A DNA stretch of 64,000 bases from Fibrobacter sp. GTDB lineage: Bacteria; Fibrobacterota; Chitinivibrionia; Chitinivibrionales; Chitinispirillaceae. This document shows positions 1 to 8,448 of this stretch, in pieces; the stretch's first letter is position 1; each line of letters begins with the position of its first letter. The position numbers and the translations under genes were made by a program. The notes beneath the pieces were generated by a model. The model worked only from the letters and a program-made list of their open reading frames with translations, was not told where the DNA came from and ran no database searches. Where the stretch lies: the NCBI GenBank assembly GCA_012728995.1, contig JAAYEB010000166.1:1-64000 (forward strand). The letters run 5' to 3'.

Positions 1-283
1 AGCTTTTATGTTCAAAAAGCAGATAAATATAGGTCATCTTTCCCGAAAGCTGAATACTGTATAATATATCAGAAAAATGTTCAGCCAGTTCCTTGTCTAT
101 ATATGAATCTTTGAGAATTGTCAGTGTCTTGAAATTCAGTTTCCTGCATATATTATCCGGCAGGTATTCCTTAATAAACGAGCCGGCGACCTCTTTTCTT
201 GAAAAAGATTCCTTGAAAAACTTGTCATGTGGATTGAAGAGGGGTTTATCATTATTCATGAATTTAATATAATTCAGCAGCAT
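1..283 (-). CDS. Rpn-family (YhgA-like) PD-(D/E)XK nuclease, C-terminus outside window
   Basis: This is the N-terminal 94 residues of a protein that runs off the left edge. The reverse strand reads from ATG at 283 (a second in-frame ATG is at 259) without a stop. The segment NPHDKFFKESFSRKEVA followed by SYIDKELAEHFSD and YIYLLFEHKS matches the start of Rpn/YhgA recombination-promoting nucleases (the PDDEXK_2 / Transposase_31 group). The SD and EHK pieces correspond to the catalytic Asp and Glu-x-Lys of the PD-(D/E)XK fold. Members of the family are DNA nucleases that promote RecA-independent recombination and often occur as decaying, mobile copies. It cannot be seen whether this copy is intact. 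Confidence 0.85.
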   Translation of the reverse strand, partial: MLLNYIKFMNNDKPLFNPHDKFFKESFSRKEVAGSFIKEYLPDNICRKLNFKTLTILKDSYIDKELAEHFSDILYSIQLSGKMTYIYLLFEHKS

Positions 284-815
284 TTAAAAAGTTAGTGTCT
301 ATATGTGATTAAAGGAGTATACAGTTGATAGTGGGCCGTTGTATCTAATAGTTTTCCGATTATTTGTAATATTTGTATGATTATTTCTGATTGATTTCCG
401 ATTACCTGAAAAACAGTAACTATTCACAGGCTTCCACACGCCCCCAAACTTCAATCTAAACAATGTTTTATTCCTGTTTCGAATTTCGGATTTCTTATTT
501 CGAATTTTTATTGCTATCGCGGGGGGGCGTGTGCGCTCGGCGACCATTATCATATGAAAAAAGTGTTATTTATTTTAGTGGCGTATGCGTTGGGCAGACA
601 AAACAGATTTTAAAAGCATATAATGATTTCCAGATATTTCATAACCGAACAATAATAAAATCCAATACTGAACGTAATAAATTCGACTTTCCAAATTGTT
701 AAGTATCTGATAAAAAAAGGTATACAGGAATTTTATTTGCAATGGTATTAAACTAACGATGTCTGATAGACAACAGGCAAACAATATCATATTAACTTGA
801 ATGGGGGTTTAGAAA
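284..815. other. Long intergenic region carrying a dispersed repeat
   Basis: No convincing gene is seen between the Rpn-type gene and the lipocalin gene. Open frames on both strands are short and composed of simple-sequence translation. The middle (379-547) is one copy of a repeat seen again at 10494-10653. The remainder is AT-rich with no recognised RNA or terminator. Confidence 0.6.
379..547. repeat. Dispersed intergenic repeat, copy A
   Basis: This stretch aligns with 10494-10653. Shared blocks are a GATTATTTCT-type start, ACTATTCACAGG, ACACGCCCC, a TATTTCG/ATTTCG-rich middle, and GTGCGCTCGGCGACCAT at the end. An 11-base inverted repeat, CACACGCCCCC (435-445) and GGGGGCGTGTG (523-533), could fold the middle into a hairpin of about 100 bases. 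No coding capacity is seen. Confidence 0.75.
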
Positions 816-1391
816 ATGCAAACTCTGCTGAGTCGGTGCCGGTATTTTTTACTGTTATCAGGCTCCTTTTTTGCACTTAACATATTTGCTGTTGATGTAA
901 TAAAGGAACTTGATTACGATCAATATTCTGGTACCTGGTACGAAATCGCCCGATTTCCTAACAAACACGAAAAAGGAATGGTCGAGGTCACGTCAACCTT
1001 TAAGCGCCGCAAAGATGGCAGGTATGAAATCATCAATGAGGGGTATAAAGGTTCACGAGGCGGGAAAAAAACAAGTGTCAAAGGTCTTGTGCAGGTTCCT
1101 GATCCGAAAATTGCCGGGAATATGAAAATAAGGGTCTGGTTTTTTACAATCGATTACAGGGTTATTGATGTTGATAAGGAAAACTATGAATATGCACTTG
1201 TCACAAGTGAATCCGACAGATACTTATGGATATTCTGCAAATCTCCGTTTATGGATCCTGATGTATACGAAAAACTCGTTGCCTCAGCAAGAGAAAAAGG
1301 CTTTGATACAGACCGGCTCGAGAGAGTTCCACAGGACGCAAATTGTGCAATTGTAGAACGCCAAAAAGAATCTGGAATTACCGGTTCCTGA
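816..1391 (+). CDS. Bacterial lipocalin (Blc-like), secreted
   Basis: The 191-residue product has a hydrophobic signal segment (about 10-25) followed by the lipocalin signature G39-T-W41-Y-E-I-A-R. A second conserved run, Y-A-L-V-T-S-E, leads into the closing strands, as in Blc/ApoD-type lipocalins that bind fatty acids or lysophospholipids in the envelope. Escherichia coli Blc is an outer-membrane lipoprotein. Here no lipobox cysteine follows the signal segment, so the protein is more likely periplasmic or secreted. The gene stands alone and converges on the START-like gene, ending 6 bases before its stop. Confidence 0.85.
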   Translation: MQTLLSRCRYFLLLSGSFFALNIFAVDVIKELDYDQYSGTWYEIARFPNKHEKGMVEVTSTFKRRKDGRYEIINEGYKGSRGGKKTSVKGLVQVPDPKIAGNMKIRVWFFTIDYRVIDVDKENYEYALVTSESDRYLWIFCKSPFMDPDVYEKLVASAREKGFDTDRLERVPQDANCAIVERQKESGITGS

Positions 1392-1397
1392 CTGCTT

Positions 1398-1919
1398 TTA
1401 CAAAAGAGGTTTACGAGGGTTTTGCGGATCCGCAAAACCCTCTGGTATCTCCTTTATTGTATTTTTGACACCATAAAACTCATTTGCTTCTACTGCAAGT
1501 CTGAATCGTTGAAGATCTTCTTCAATACGATATGAAAAATCGGAACCTAGCATATCCGGTTTGCTGTCGTGCAGAAGCGGAAAGAAAAACTGCAATCGCA
1601 ACTCTAAAAGTGTTGAGGAATCCTTCAATGAGGTTAATATCAGTATTCCTTTGTGAAATATATCCGGATTGTTTTCAGAGTGCCATTCCAGCCTGTTTTC
1701 ATTTTCTTCAACTATCCTTACATCACAGATTACCCGTTCTGTCTGATCTGCCAAAAGACTTGTCCATCGCGAAACATGTGAACTGATATTTATTACATTC
1801 TCCAGAAAGTGAAGAATCCGTGGCAGATTCTCAAAGTTTCTCCAGATCCGCAAAAGGTCTTTTGCATTTTTATGAATTATAATTTTCTTTTGAACCCAAA
1901 TCTCTTTTGGTTCCTGCAT
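1398..1919 (-). CDS. START/SRPBCC-like protein (COQ10-type hydrophobic-ligand fold)
   Basis: The 173-residue protein resembles polyketide cyclase/COQ10-type SRPBCC proteins. It shows an early strand (VQKKIIIHKNAKDLLRIW), the typical R-N-F-E-N-L-P-R segment near residue 27, later strands ending in LLELRLQFFF and a long C-terminal helix around YRIEEDLQRFRLAVE. Such folds bind lipids or other hydrophobic ligands; the ligand here is unknown. AGGGGA lies just upstream of the ATG on the reverse strand. The last codons contain a perfect 28-base palindrome (1415-1442), so the C-terminal tail after the final helix may be sequence-driven rather than functional. Confidence 0.7.
   Translation of the reverse strand: MQEPKEIWVQKKIIIHKNAKDLLRIWRNFENLPRILHFLENVINISSHVSRWTSLLADQTERVICDVRIVEENENRLEWHSENNPDIFHKGILILTSLKDSSTLLELRLQFFFPLLHDSKPDMLGSDFSYRIEEDLQRFRLAVEANEFYGVKNTIKEIPEGFADPQNPRKPLL
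1415..1442. repeat. Perfect 28-base palindrome at a convergent gene junction
   Basis: The left arm GAGGGTTTTGCGGA is the exact reverse complement of the right arm, centred on GGATCC. It sits between the stop of the lipocalin gene and the body of the START-like gene, inside the latter's last codons. As RNA it would form a 12-pair hairpin with a four-base loop on either strand. There is no clear U-run after it in either direction, so it is at best an imperfect two-way terminator. Confidence 0.7.
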
Positions 1920-2059
1920 AATAATTCCCCTGAAGCGTTTATATCAGGGAATAGCAAATAACTTACCAGTGTTTCTGGTCTGTGGTGGTCCATGTTTTGC
2001 GCTCACAAGTGTCAGAAAACGGCAATTCTCTTCCAGGAAGAAAAGGGAGGAAAATATTT

Positions 2060-2905
2060 ATGGAGATGCAGCCGAAACCGTTTGTCTGGCAGATGATTAA
2101 GGAGGCGGTCGAAGTCCATGGCAACAAAACAACTAATATCGCTGTACGCGACTGGATTCTGGAACATTACCCGGGTACAAATGTAAATACCATTCTCAAT
2201 CAGATAATTGTTTGTACAGTTAATCACGAATCCCGTGTTCATTATAAGGAAAACAACAGACCAAGACGATGTGATGATATTTTCGATTTCCTTTACAGGT
2301 CTGAAGCCGGGAAGCTGGAAATGTATGATCCCAGATTACATGGTTTATGGGAAATCGCAGAGAATGAAAAAGGTGTTCTCCTGGTAAAAAAAGTAAATGA
2401 ATCCCGGGAGAATAAAAAAGATGAAGTTTCGTTTGGAAGTGGTTATCTCGAAGGGCATCACTTAAGAACATATCTCGCAAAAAATCTTCACCTGATTGAA
2501 GAAGGGATACAATTATATGTAGATGTTTTTGGTAATGACGGTGTGGAGTATCCAAGTGATTTCGGGCCTATTGATATTTTAGCTATTGATAAGCAGGGAA
2601 GATTTGTTGTAATTGAAATAAAAACAGAACGTTTCACAGATGTTTCAAGTGGACAAATTCTTAAATTTCGAAACTGGGTCCGACGCCACCTGGCTTCCGG
2701 AAATAAAGTCCGCGGTTATCTTATAGGTTCAGAAATTCCTGAACATATCCGTTATTCGCTGGCTGATTGTGATGATATTTACCTTAAGGAATATAACTTG
2801 AGCATTAAACTCAAAGATATTCCCGGTATTTCAGATCTTGATACCGGAAGCGAATCGTCTTCAGAAGTTAGAAGTAATATCAGAAGTTTCGCCCAGACAG
2901 CATGA
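2060..2905 (+). CDS. Orphan PD-(D/E)XK nuclease, NucS/RecB-like, with N-terminal DUF7669-like domain
   Basis: The chosen ATG at 2060 has GGGAGGA upstream; an in-frame start at 1982 would add 26 unconserved residues. The 281-residue protein has two parts. Residues 5-100 (WQMIKEAV...TVNHESRVHY...GLWEIA) resemble the DUF7669-type, probably DNA-binding, domain found ahead of restriction nucleases. Residues 165-255 resemble the NucS/DUF91 nuclease core: D172 in IDILA, E186-x-K188 in VIEIK, and the later Q199 and RGYLIGSEI strand. Nuclease activity is therefore likely. No methyltransferase or other restriction gene is adjacent. Related proteins act in mismatch repair (NucS) or restriction; which applies here is not decided by the sequence. 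Confidence 0.75.
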   Translation: MEMQPKPFVWQMIKEAVEVHGNKTTNIAVRDWILEHYPGTNVNTILNQIIVCTVNHESRVHYKENNRPRRCDDIFDFLYRSEAGKLEMYDPRLHGLWEIAENEKGVLLVKKVNESRENKKDEVSFGSGYLEGHHLRTYLAKNLHLIEEGIQLYVDVFGNDGVEYPSDFGPIDILAIDKQGRFVVIEIKTERFTDVSSGQILKFRNWVRRHLASGNKVRGYLIGSEIPEHIRYSLADCDDIYLKEYNLSIKLKDIPGISDLDTGSESSSEVRSNIRSFAQTA

Positions 2906-3300
2906 TTTCAGGATATCGGAAATGAATCTCTTATACTGCCGGGAGCGCGCTGTCACCAGAATGGTTTTATAGCTGTGTGAAAGTCATGTCAGCCTGGCTT
3001 TTTCGTGGTCAGAATTCGGGGTTGGTATCGGAATCGAGTTATGTAAACAATGAATATAGAATCGATCCCGATCCGGAGTTTCGAGCTACGCCCCCCTCCG
3101 ATTTCGAGCTCATAACACGAAACAAAAACGCATTACAGAACGTTTGATTTAATTCACAATCCGTATTTCGTATTTCTTGCCTCGATTTAATCTTATAGGT
3201 AAATGCAATTCCTCAATATGCCACTTTTGCAAGCGTATTAATAATAGAGATAATATCTGGTATGATACAGTATTTAAACAGAATTTGCGGGAGGGCATTT
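2906..3300. other. Intergenic region with short repeat fragments
   Basis: No gene is seen. A direct repeat TTTCGAGCT occurs at 3079-3087 and 3102-3110, flanking a CCCCCC-rich segment. CCGTATTTCGTATTTC at 3161-3176 matches the simple-sequence core of the repeats at 379-547 and 10494-10653. This looks like a decayed relative of that element. Confidence 0.4.
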
Positions 3301-4197
3301 ATGGCTGCGAAAATTCTAATAACCGGTGCAACCGGAGCGGTAGGCAGGGAATTGGTAAGAGAGCTGGTGCAAAGAGGTAAAAATGTCCGGTGTGGTATTC
3401 ATCAGCATCAAAAATCTGAATACATAAAAATGACCGGTGTTGAAGGGGTATCTCTGGAGTATGGGGATTTTGCAACCATCGACAGGGCTCTTCAGGAAAT
3501 TGAGACAATTTTCCTTTTGATGCCATTTGCCAGAGAACAGGTAGAGTATGCAAGAAGGATGATAGACCGGGCTGCACTTTATGGAGTAAATCATGTTGTT
3601 TATGTTTCGATGTTGGGTGCACAGGAGTATCCGGGTACAAGTTTTACACGTTGGCATTACCGAATAGAGAAATATCTCGAAAAATCATCAATTCCCTATA
3701 CCATTCTTCGACCAAATATGTATATGCAGAATTTTGTTCGTTACGTACAGCCTTCAGGAAGTTTTATCTATCTTCCATTAAATAGTGCACGGGTGAGTTA
3801 TATTGATGTCCGTGATGTTGCATCAGTTGCTGCAGAGATAATACTTGCCCAAAAGGAGCATTTTGGCAATACTTATGAATTAACTGGTCCGGATTCTTTA
3901 ACACTGGATGATATTGCTGATATTCTTACGTCTGTTATTGGAACCCATATCGGGTATATCAATATCTCCACAGAAACAGCTCGTCATATCATGGAAACCC
4001 TTGGAACTCCGCAATGGATGGCTGAGGGGATGTTGGAGTTGTATTCTTTACAGCGAGCAGGCAAACAAAGCAATGTAAGTGATATTACAGAGCAGATTAC
4101 AAACAGAAAACCCAATAATTTTGAACAGTTTGCAAGAGATTATTCAACAATTTTTAAAGCTATTATAGAACATGAGCATCATATCAAAATTAGATAA
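3301..4197 (+). CDS. NmrA-like NAD(P)-binding reductase (atypical short-chain dehydrogenase)
   Basis: The start at 3301 is preceded by GGGAGG at a good distance; an upstream in-frame ATG at 3262 is less likely. The 298-residue protein begins with an NAD(P)-binding strand and glycine loop (KILITGATGAVGRELV). It continues with a domain typical of NmrA/QorB-type SDR proteins (TIFLLMPFAREQVEYARRMI, VVYVSMLGAQE, YTILRPNMYMQNF). The usual Tyr-x-x-x-Lys catalytic pair is not evident. Family members are NAD(P)H-dependent quinone or flavin reductases or redox sensors. It stands alone after a long gap, so the context adds nothing. Confidence 0.8.
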   Translation: MAAKILITGATGAVGRELVRELVQRGKNVRCGIHQHQKSEYIKMTGVEGVSLEYGDFATIDRALQEIETIFLLMPFAREQVEYARRMIDRAALYGVNHVVYVSMLGAQEYPGTSFTRWHYRIEKYLEKSSIPYTILRPNMYMQNFVRYVQPSGSFIYLPLNSARVSYIDVRDVASVAAEIILAQKEHFGNTYELTGPDSLTLDDIADILTSVIGTHIGYINISTETARHIMETLGTPQWMAEGMLELYSLQRAGKQSNVSDITEQITNRKPNNFEQFARDYSTIFKAIIEHEHHIKIR

Positions 4198-4504
4198 GAA
4201 GAAAGGGTTATGTAAGGGGAGTAAAAAATCGGTTTTCAAATAAACAGGAAATAAGGACACCTGTTCAAAATGAATCAGAGGACAGGTATTTGATCTTAAT
4301 GGCTGAAATGAAACTGGTAAAGCGGCTGTTTTTTAAGATTTTTTTTATTTAAATAGCACCTGTTTGGATATACTGTTTTATACATGGAGTCTGCCAGCTT
4401 GAGCGTGGAACACAGGAGTATAATAAAGTCACTGTGCCTGTTTTGAAAATTTATTTTGGACAAAAGTGACATTATAGTATATTTAGTAATTCCATTCGCG
4501 TTCT
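4198..4504. other. Intergenic region upstream of tRNA-Leu
   Basis: No gene or clear terminator is seen. The 3' end holds the likely promoter of the tRNA gene. Confidence 0.5.
4456..4483 (+). promoter_or_regulatory. Probable housekeeping promoter for tRNA-Leu (and possibly mutL)
   Basis: TTGGAC (4456-4461) and TATATT (4478-4483) are separated by 16 bases. Transcription would start near 4490, about 15 bases before the mature tRNA. Confidence 0.4.
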
Positions 4505-4588
4505 GCGGAAGTGGTGGAATTGGTAGACGCGCTAGGTTCAGGACCTAGTGGGTGCAAACCTGTGGGGGTTCGAGTCCCCCCTTCCGCA
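4505..4588 (+). tRNA. tRNA-Leu (anticodon CAG)
   Basis: Acceptor arms GCGGAAG (4505-4511) and CTTCCGC (4581-4587) pair fully, with discriminator A at 4588. The anticodon stem CTAGG/CCTAG encloses loop TTCAGGA, giving anticodon CAG. A class II variable arm and a T arm with GGGGG-TTCGAGT-CCCCC follow. CCA is not encoded. The gene ends 27 bases before mutL. Confidence 0.95.
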
Positions 4589-4615
4589 TAATCCTTCCCT
4601 GCCAGATTCAATACA

Positions 4616-6424
4616 ATGCAAAAAAATACAATAGAAATACTTCCTAAATCGGTCATAGAAAAAATCGCTGCCGGAGAAGTGGTCGAGAGGCCATCATCAG
4701 TTCTTAAGGAACTTGTCGAAAATTCAATTGATGCAGATGCTACTAAAATTGATATAACAGTAGAAGATAGCGGTTTTTCTCTTCTTAAAGTGGCAGATAA
4801 TGGAAAAGGAATGAACAGTGACGACCTTTCGAAATGTTGTCTTCAGCATGCCACAAGCAAGATAAGAAGTGCTAATGAGCTTTTTTCCATTGTGACTATG
4901 GGGTTCAGGGGTGAAGCTTTGGCAAGTATTGCTGCTGTAAGTCGCACCAAAATAGCTTCCAGTAATTCTTCAGATGGTTTGGGGTATGAAATAGCTAATG
5001 ATGGTGGTGTGCAAACATCAATAAAACCATGTCCGCACAACAGGGGTACAACTGTTTCCGTAAGGGATCTTTTTTACAATGTGCCTGCAAGAAAAAAGTT
5101 TATGAAAACCCGTAGAGGTGAACATCTTGCGATCGTAAGGATGCTGGAGCAGTTGGTAATTCCTTTTTCTTCCATCCATTTCACCGTAACTATGGATGGT
5201 AAAAGAATATTTGATCTGCCATCTTCAAATAATCCCACAGAAAGAATCGCCTCTGTGGCAGGTGCACAGTTTGCAAAAAAACTGATAATGTGTCAGGGAT
5301 CGGCTTCAGGTCTTGATGCCCTTGTTTATGTTTCTACTCCTGAGGGGTTGCGTCAACGGCCCCGTTTCCAGAGCTTATATGTTAATTTAAGGAGAATAGA
5401 TAATGATTCTGTATCCTATGCTGTAAAAGAAGCTTTTTCCAAATTTCTGGGATTCAATTACCGTCCTTCATTTTTCTGTTTTCTCGATATTGATCCATCA
5501 AGAGTTGATGTTAATGTACATCCCACAAAGCAGCAGATTAAGTTTGATAATGAAAGGGAACTTTTCGGTTTTGTTTATTCCATTGTAAAAAAAGGGATTT
5601 CCGGGCATATGGAAAAATCAACTAATCCTGTTGCTCAAAATAGGGATCAAACTGGTAACGAACTCCATAAAGATGCTTTTTCGGATGATCAACAGGATCA
5701 GGCCAGTTTTGAGATGTCTGACAGTTTTGAGAAAACTGAAGATAGAGTTTCACAAACAATACTCACGTTTCCATCAATGTCTAAAACCGAAGAAAAAGAG
5801 GTTGACCTTTCAAAAGACAGCAGTATACAATTATCCAGTGTGGAACAGAACTGGGATTTAATCTCCTGTTATCAGATTCATGGGGTTTTTATCCTTGCGC
5901 CTATTAAAAACGGAGTAATCATAATAGATCAGCATGCAGCACATGAAAGGGTTTTATTTGAACAGGCACTTGAAGACATTAAAAGGGGCCGGTCGGCTTC
6001 ACAGCAATTACTGTTTCCTATAGTGGTTGAACTTTCACCTACAGAAAAAGCGGTAATTGAGTCTGGTAAACCATATTTTTCTGCCTTTGGTTTTGATGTT
6101 GATGATTTTGGTGGGCAGGCAGTGTCGATTTCTGCCATTCCTGCGTTTTTAAGAGATAGTGCAGTGGAAGATACTGTAAGGGGTATGATAAAGTATCTTC
6201 TTGAAGGTAGAAATCCTGAAGAATTTATTGAACCTGAACGCAGATTCGCAGCGGCTTTTGCTTGTGGAGCAGCCATAAAAGCCGGACAGAACCTGTCGCA
6301 GGAAGAGATGAATGCTCTTTTGAACTCTCTTTTTTCAGCTAAAAATCCTTATACCTGTCCACATGGGAGACCTACTCTGGTAAGAATTTCGTTGAATGAA
6401 CTGTCACGACGTTTTTTGCGTTAG
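4616..6424 (+). CDS. mutL: DNA mismatch repair protein MutL, endonuclease type
   Basis: The 602-residue protein has the GHKL ATPase N-terminus (KIAAGEVVERPSSVLKELVENSIDA, GFRGEALASI) and a variable linker of about 330-420. The C-terminal dimerisation domain carries the latent endonuclease motif DQHAAHERVLFE beginning at D438, which fits DQHA-x2-E-x4-E. The accompanying A-C-G motif lies near residue 548 and CPHGRPT near 581. These residues are absent from nick-dependent Escherichia coli-type MutL, so this host probably uses MutH-independent, strand-nicking mismatch repair. No mutS is in view. The Shine-Dalgarno sequence is weak. The gene starts just after a tRNA and is followed, 7 bases after its stop, by a STAS protein gene. 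Confidence 0.97.
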   Translation: MQKNTIEILPKSVIEKIAAGEVVERPSSVLKELVENSIDADATKIDITVEDSGFSLLKVADNGKGMNSDDLSKCCLQHATSKIRSANELFSIVTMGFRGEALASIAAVSRTKIASSNSSDGLGYEIANDGGVQTSIKPCPHNRGTTVSVRDLFYNVPARKKFMKTRRGEHLAIVRMLEQLVIPFSSIHFTVTMDGKRIFDLPSSNNPTERIASVAGAQFAKKLIMCQGSASGLDALVYVSTPEGLRQRPRFQSLYVNLRRIDNDSVSYAVKEAFSKFLGFNYRPSFFCFLDIDPSRVDVNVHPTKQQIKFDNERELFGFVYSIVKKGISGHMEKSTNPVAQNRDQTGNELHKDAFSDDQQDQASFEMSDSFEKTEDRVSQTILTFPSMSKTEEKEVDLSKDSSIQLSSVEQNWDLISCYQIHGVFILAPIKNGVIIIDQHAAHERVLFEQALEDIKRGRSASQQLLFPIVVELSPTEKAVIESGKPYFSAFGFDVDDFGGQAVSISAIPAFLRDSAVEDTVRGMIKYLLEGRNPEEFIEPERRFAAAFACGAAIKAGQNLSQEEMNALLNSLFSAKNPYTCPHGRPTLVRISLNELSRRFLR

Positions 6425-6431
6425 GGGCTGC

Positions 6432-7139
6432 ATGATGAAAAAAAAGGATCGGGCAATCAGTGTAAAAATCAATGTCCCGCAGCACTTTTCTGGTTCTGAT
6501 GTAAAAAAACATGCTCAGGAGATTTTACAAACATCTCAGAATCCTGAAAATGCAGTTTTCGTTTTTGACTTTGAAAACTGTCTGCTTGTTGATAGTTCTG
6601 CAATAGGCGCCCTGATTTCACTTACCAAAGAGTGTCGTTCAAAGGGAATTAAATTAATTCTTAAAAATATCAGTAACGATTTATTTAAACTGTTCAGGGA
6701 TACAGGACTGGAAAAAATATTTACAATAGAAAAAACCGGTGTGATAAAAGAAGCTGAAATCGATCTTTTTGACATGTCTTCTGGCACTCAGCTTAGTATC
6801 AAAAAGGAGTTCCTTGGTGATATTTGCATTTTTATCATGAGTGGAGTTATGAATTATCCTTCCGGATCAGACTATTTTAAACAGCAGTTTCTTCTTGCTC
6901 TTAATCAAAGCAGAAAAATAATCCTCGAAATGGAAGGACTTTCTTCTTTTGACAGTCTCAGTATAAGTTCTGTTCTTGGTATGAACAATCTGCTAAAAAA
7001 AACCAGTGGAAATCTATGTATCTGTGGTGCAAATTATATTATCAAAGACATGTTTTTTACACTTGGTATCAATGAAATTGTGCCGATTTTTGATAACAGG
7101 CAACATGCACTGAAAAAATGGAATTCAAGATATGTCTGA
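6432..7139 (+). CDS. Tandem double-STAS-domain protein
   Basis: The ATG at 6432 follows AGGGGCTGC and lies 7 bases after the mutL stop. The 235-residue product contains two STAS-type halves. The first (about 1-105) has VFVFDFENCLLVDSSAIGAL, with the D-S-S of anti-sigma-factor antagonists, then GIKLILKNIS and FRDTGLEKIF. The second (about 112-230) has KIILEMEGLSSFDSLSISSVLGM and NLCICGAN. STAS proteins bind RsbW-like ATPases and are switched by serine phosphorylation; a double STAS could bind two partners or keep one half regulatory. The downstream mtaB start lies inside its last codons (8-base overlap), so the two are probably co-transcribed. Confidence 0.8.
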   Translation: MMKKKDRAISVKINVPQHFSGSDVKKHAQEILQTSQNPENAVFVFDFENCLLVDSSAIGALISLTKECRSKGIKLILKNISNDLFKLFRDTGLEKIFTIEKTGVIKEAEIDLFDMSSGTQLSIKKEFLGDICIFIMSGVMNYPSGSDYFKQQFLLALNQSRKIILEMEGLSSFDSLSISSVLGMNNLLKKTSGNLCICGANYIIKDMFFTLGINEIVPIFDNRQHALKKWNSRYV

Positions 7140-8448
7140 AAAATTAAAGGCCGGATCGGTTGCGGTAAGATCTATCGGATGCAGGACAAACCAGGAAGAG
7201 ATGACTGCATTGAAGTATCAGCTTCAGGATCAGGGTTACAATGTTGTGGAGAACTGTGCTGATGCCGATATTGTGGTTGTCAATACATGTACAGTGACTG
7301 CCTTTACGGAAGTAAAGACAAAAAGGATGATCAAAAAAATCCATCAGCAGGCACCTTTGGCAAAAATTATGGTGACTGGATGTATGGCGCAGAATAAACC
7401 GGATGAATTCAAAACTATTCAGGGAATCAACTGGATTGTTGGAAATACATTCAAAAACAGAATTACATCAATTGTTCAGAATTCTTCAAAAGGTGTTTAC
7501 CATTGTGAATTTGATGAAAACTGGAAAGACTCTCAACCAGAACAGATCCTAATTAAAAAGATTCATCCTGGTGGAAAAACAAGATTTCCTGTAAAAATCC
7601 AGGAGGGTTGCGATTTCGGATGTGCATATTGTATTGTGCCTTCTGTCAGGGGCCCTTCAAGATCTTATCATATGGATCAGATAATCAAAGTCTGTTACAA
7701 TGCTGTTGATGCCGGGTACAAGGAAATCGTTATTACCGGAACCCACATAGGGCAGTTCCGTTACGGACTGGTTAATCTGATAAGAAAAATACTGGAAAAA
7801 AAAGGGGATTTCAGGATCAGGTTAAGTTCACTTGATCCAAGAGATTTAAGCAGTGAATTACTGGAGCTGATAAGTGACAATGAACGTGTCTGCGATCATC
7901 TTCATGTTAGTTTACAAAGTTTAAGCACTCAGGTTCTGAAAAGAATGGAACGTCCTTATGACAGCGTATCAGATCTTGTCGGATTATTAAATGAATTCAG
8001 GGAAAAATGTCCACATGGTGGTTTGGGTGCAGATTTAATTGCAGGTTTTCCGGGTGAAACGGACAAGATGTTTGACACAACGTTAAAAAGAGTTTCAGAC
8101 CTTAATCTATCCTATGCGCATGTTTTCAGGTTTTCTGCGCGTCCTGGTACAAAGGCTTGTAATATGTCTGATCAGATTGATGAAAAAACGAAATCCATGC
8201 GAAGTTCACTGTTGCGTGAAGCTATTGAAAAAAGCAGAGCCTTGTTTATCAGAAACATGAAGAATGTTAAAAAGAGAATAATTGTTGAGTCAGAAAAACC
8301 TTGTCGCGGGTTGACTTCAAATTACATACATGTAGAAATTCCGGATTATGGTAAAGAAAAAAATTCATGGCTTGATGTGAATGTACTTCCTCAAACATGC
8401 GGCCGTTTATTTACAGCCAGGGTAGCAAGTGAGTTTTGTTATGATTAA
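7132..8448 (+). CDS. mtaB: tRNA t6A37 methylthiotransferase (MtaB-like radical SAM protein)
   Basis: The 438-residue protein has the three-part methylthiotransferase architecture. The N-terminal domain carries cluster cysteines C17 (GCRTNQ), C53 (NTCTVT) and C84 (TGCMAQ). The radical SAM core has C160-x3-C164-x2-C167 in EGCDFGCAYCIVP. A C-terminal TRAM-like part follows. The GCRTNQEE start and VPSVRGPSRS segment favour MtaB, which methylthiolates t6A37, over MiaB, which acts on i6A37. The t6A-forming gene tsaD lies 4 kb away. The start overlaps the preceding STAS gene and the end overlaps the next HDOD gene, suggesting a translationally coupled run from mutL onwards. Confidence 0.88.
   Translation: MSEKLKAGSVAVRSIGCRTNQEEMTALKYQLQDQGYNVVENCADADIVVVNTCTVTAFTEVKTKRMIKKIHQQAPLAKIMVTGCMAQNKPDEFKTIQGINWIVGNTFKNRITSIVQNSSKGVYHCEFDENWKDSQPEQILIKKIHPGGKTRFPVKIQEGCDFGCAYCIVPSVRGPSRSYHMDQIIKVCYNAVDAGYKEIVITGTHIGQFRYGLVNLIRKILEKKGDFRIRLSSLDPRDLSSELLELISDNERVCDHLHVSLQSLSTQVLKRMERPYDSVSDLVGLLNEFREKCPHGGLGADLIAGFPGETDKMFDTTLKRVSDLNLSYAHVFRFSARPGTKACNMSDQIDEKTKSMRSSLLREAIEKSRALFIRNMKNVKKRIIVESEKPCRGLTSNYIHVEIPDYGKEKNSWLDVNVLPQTCGRLFTARVASEFCYD

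Noticed and set aside
299-553. 84-codon reverse-strand frame
   Set aside because: It translates the simple-sequence repeat at 379-547 (runs such as IRNKKSEIRNRNK) and has no ribosome binding site.
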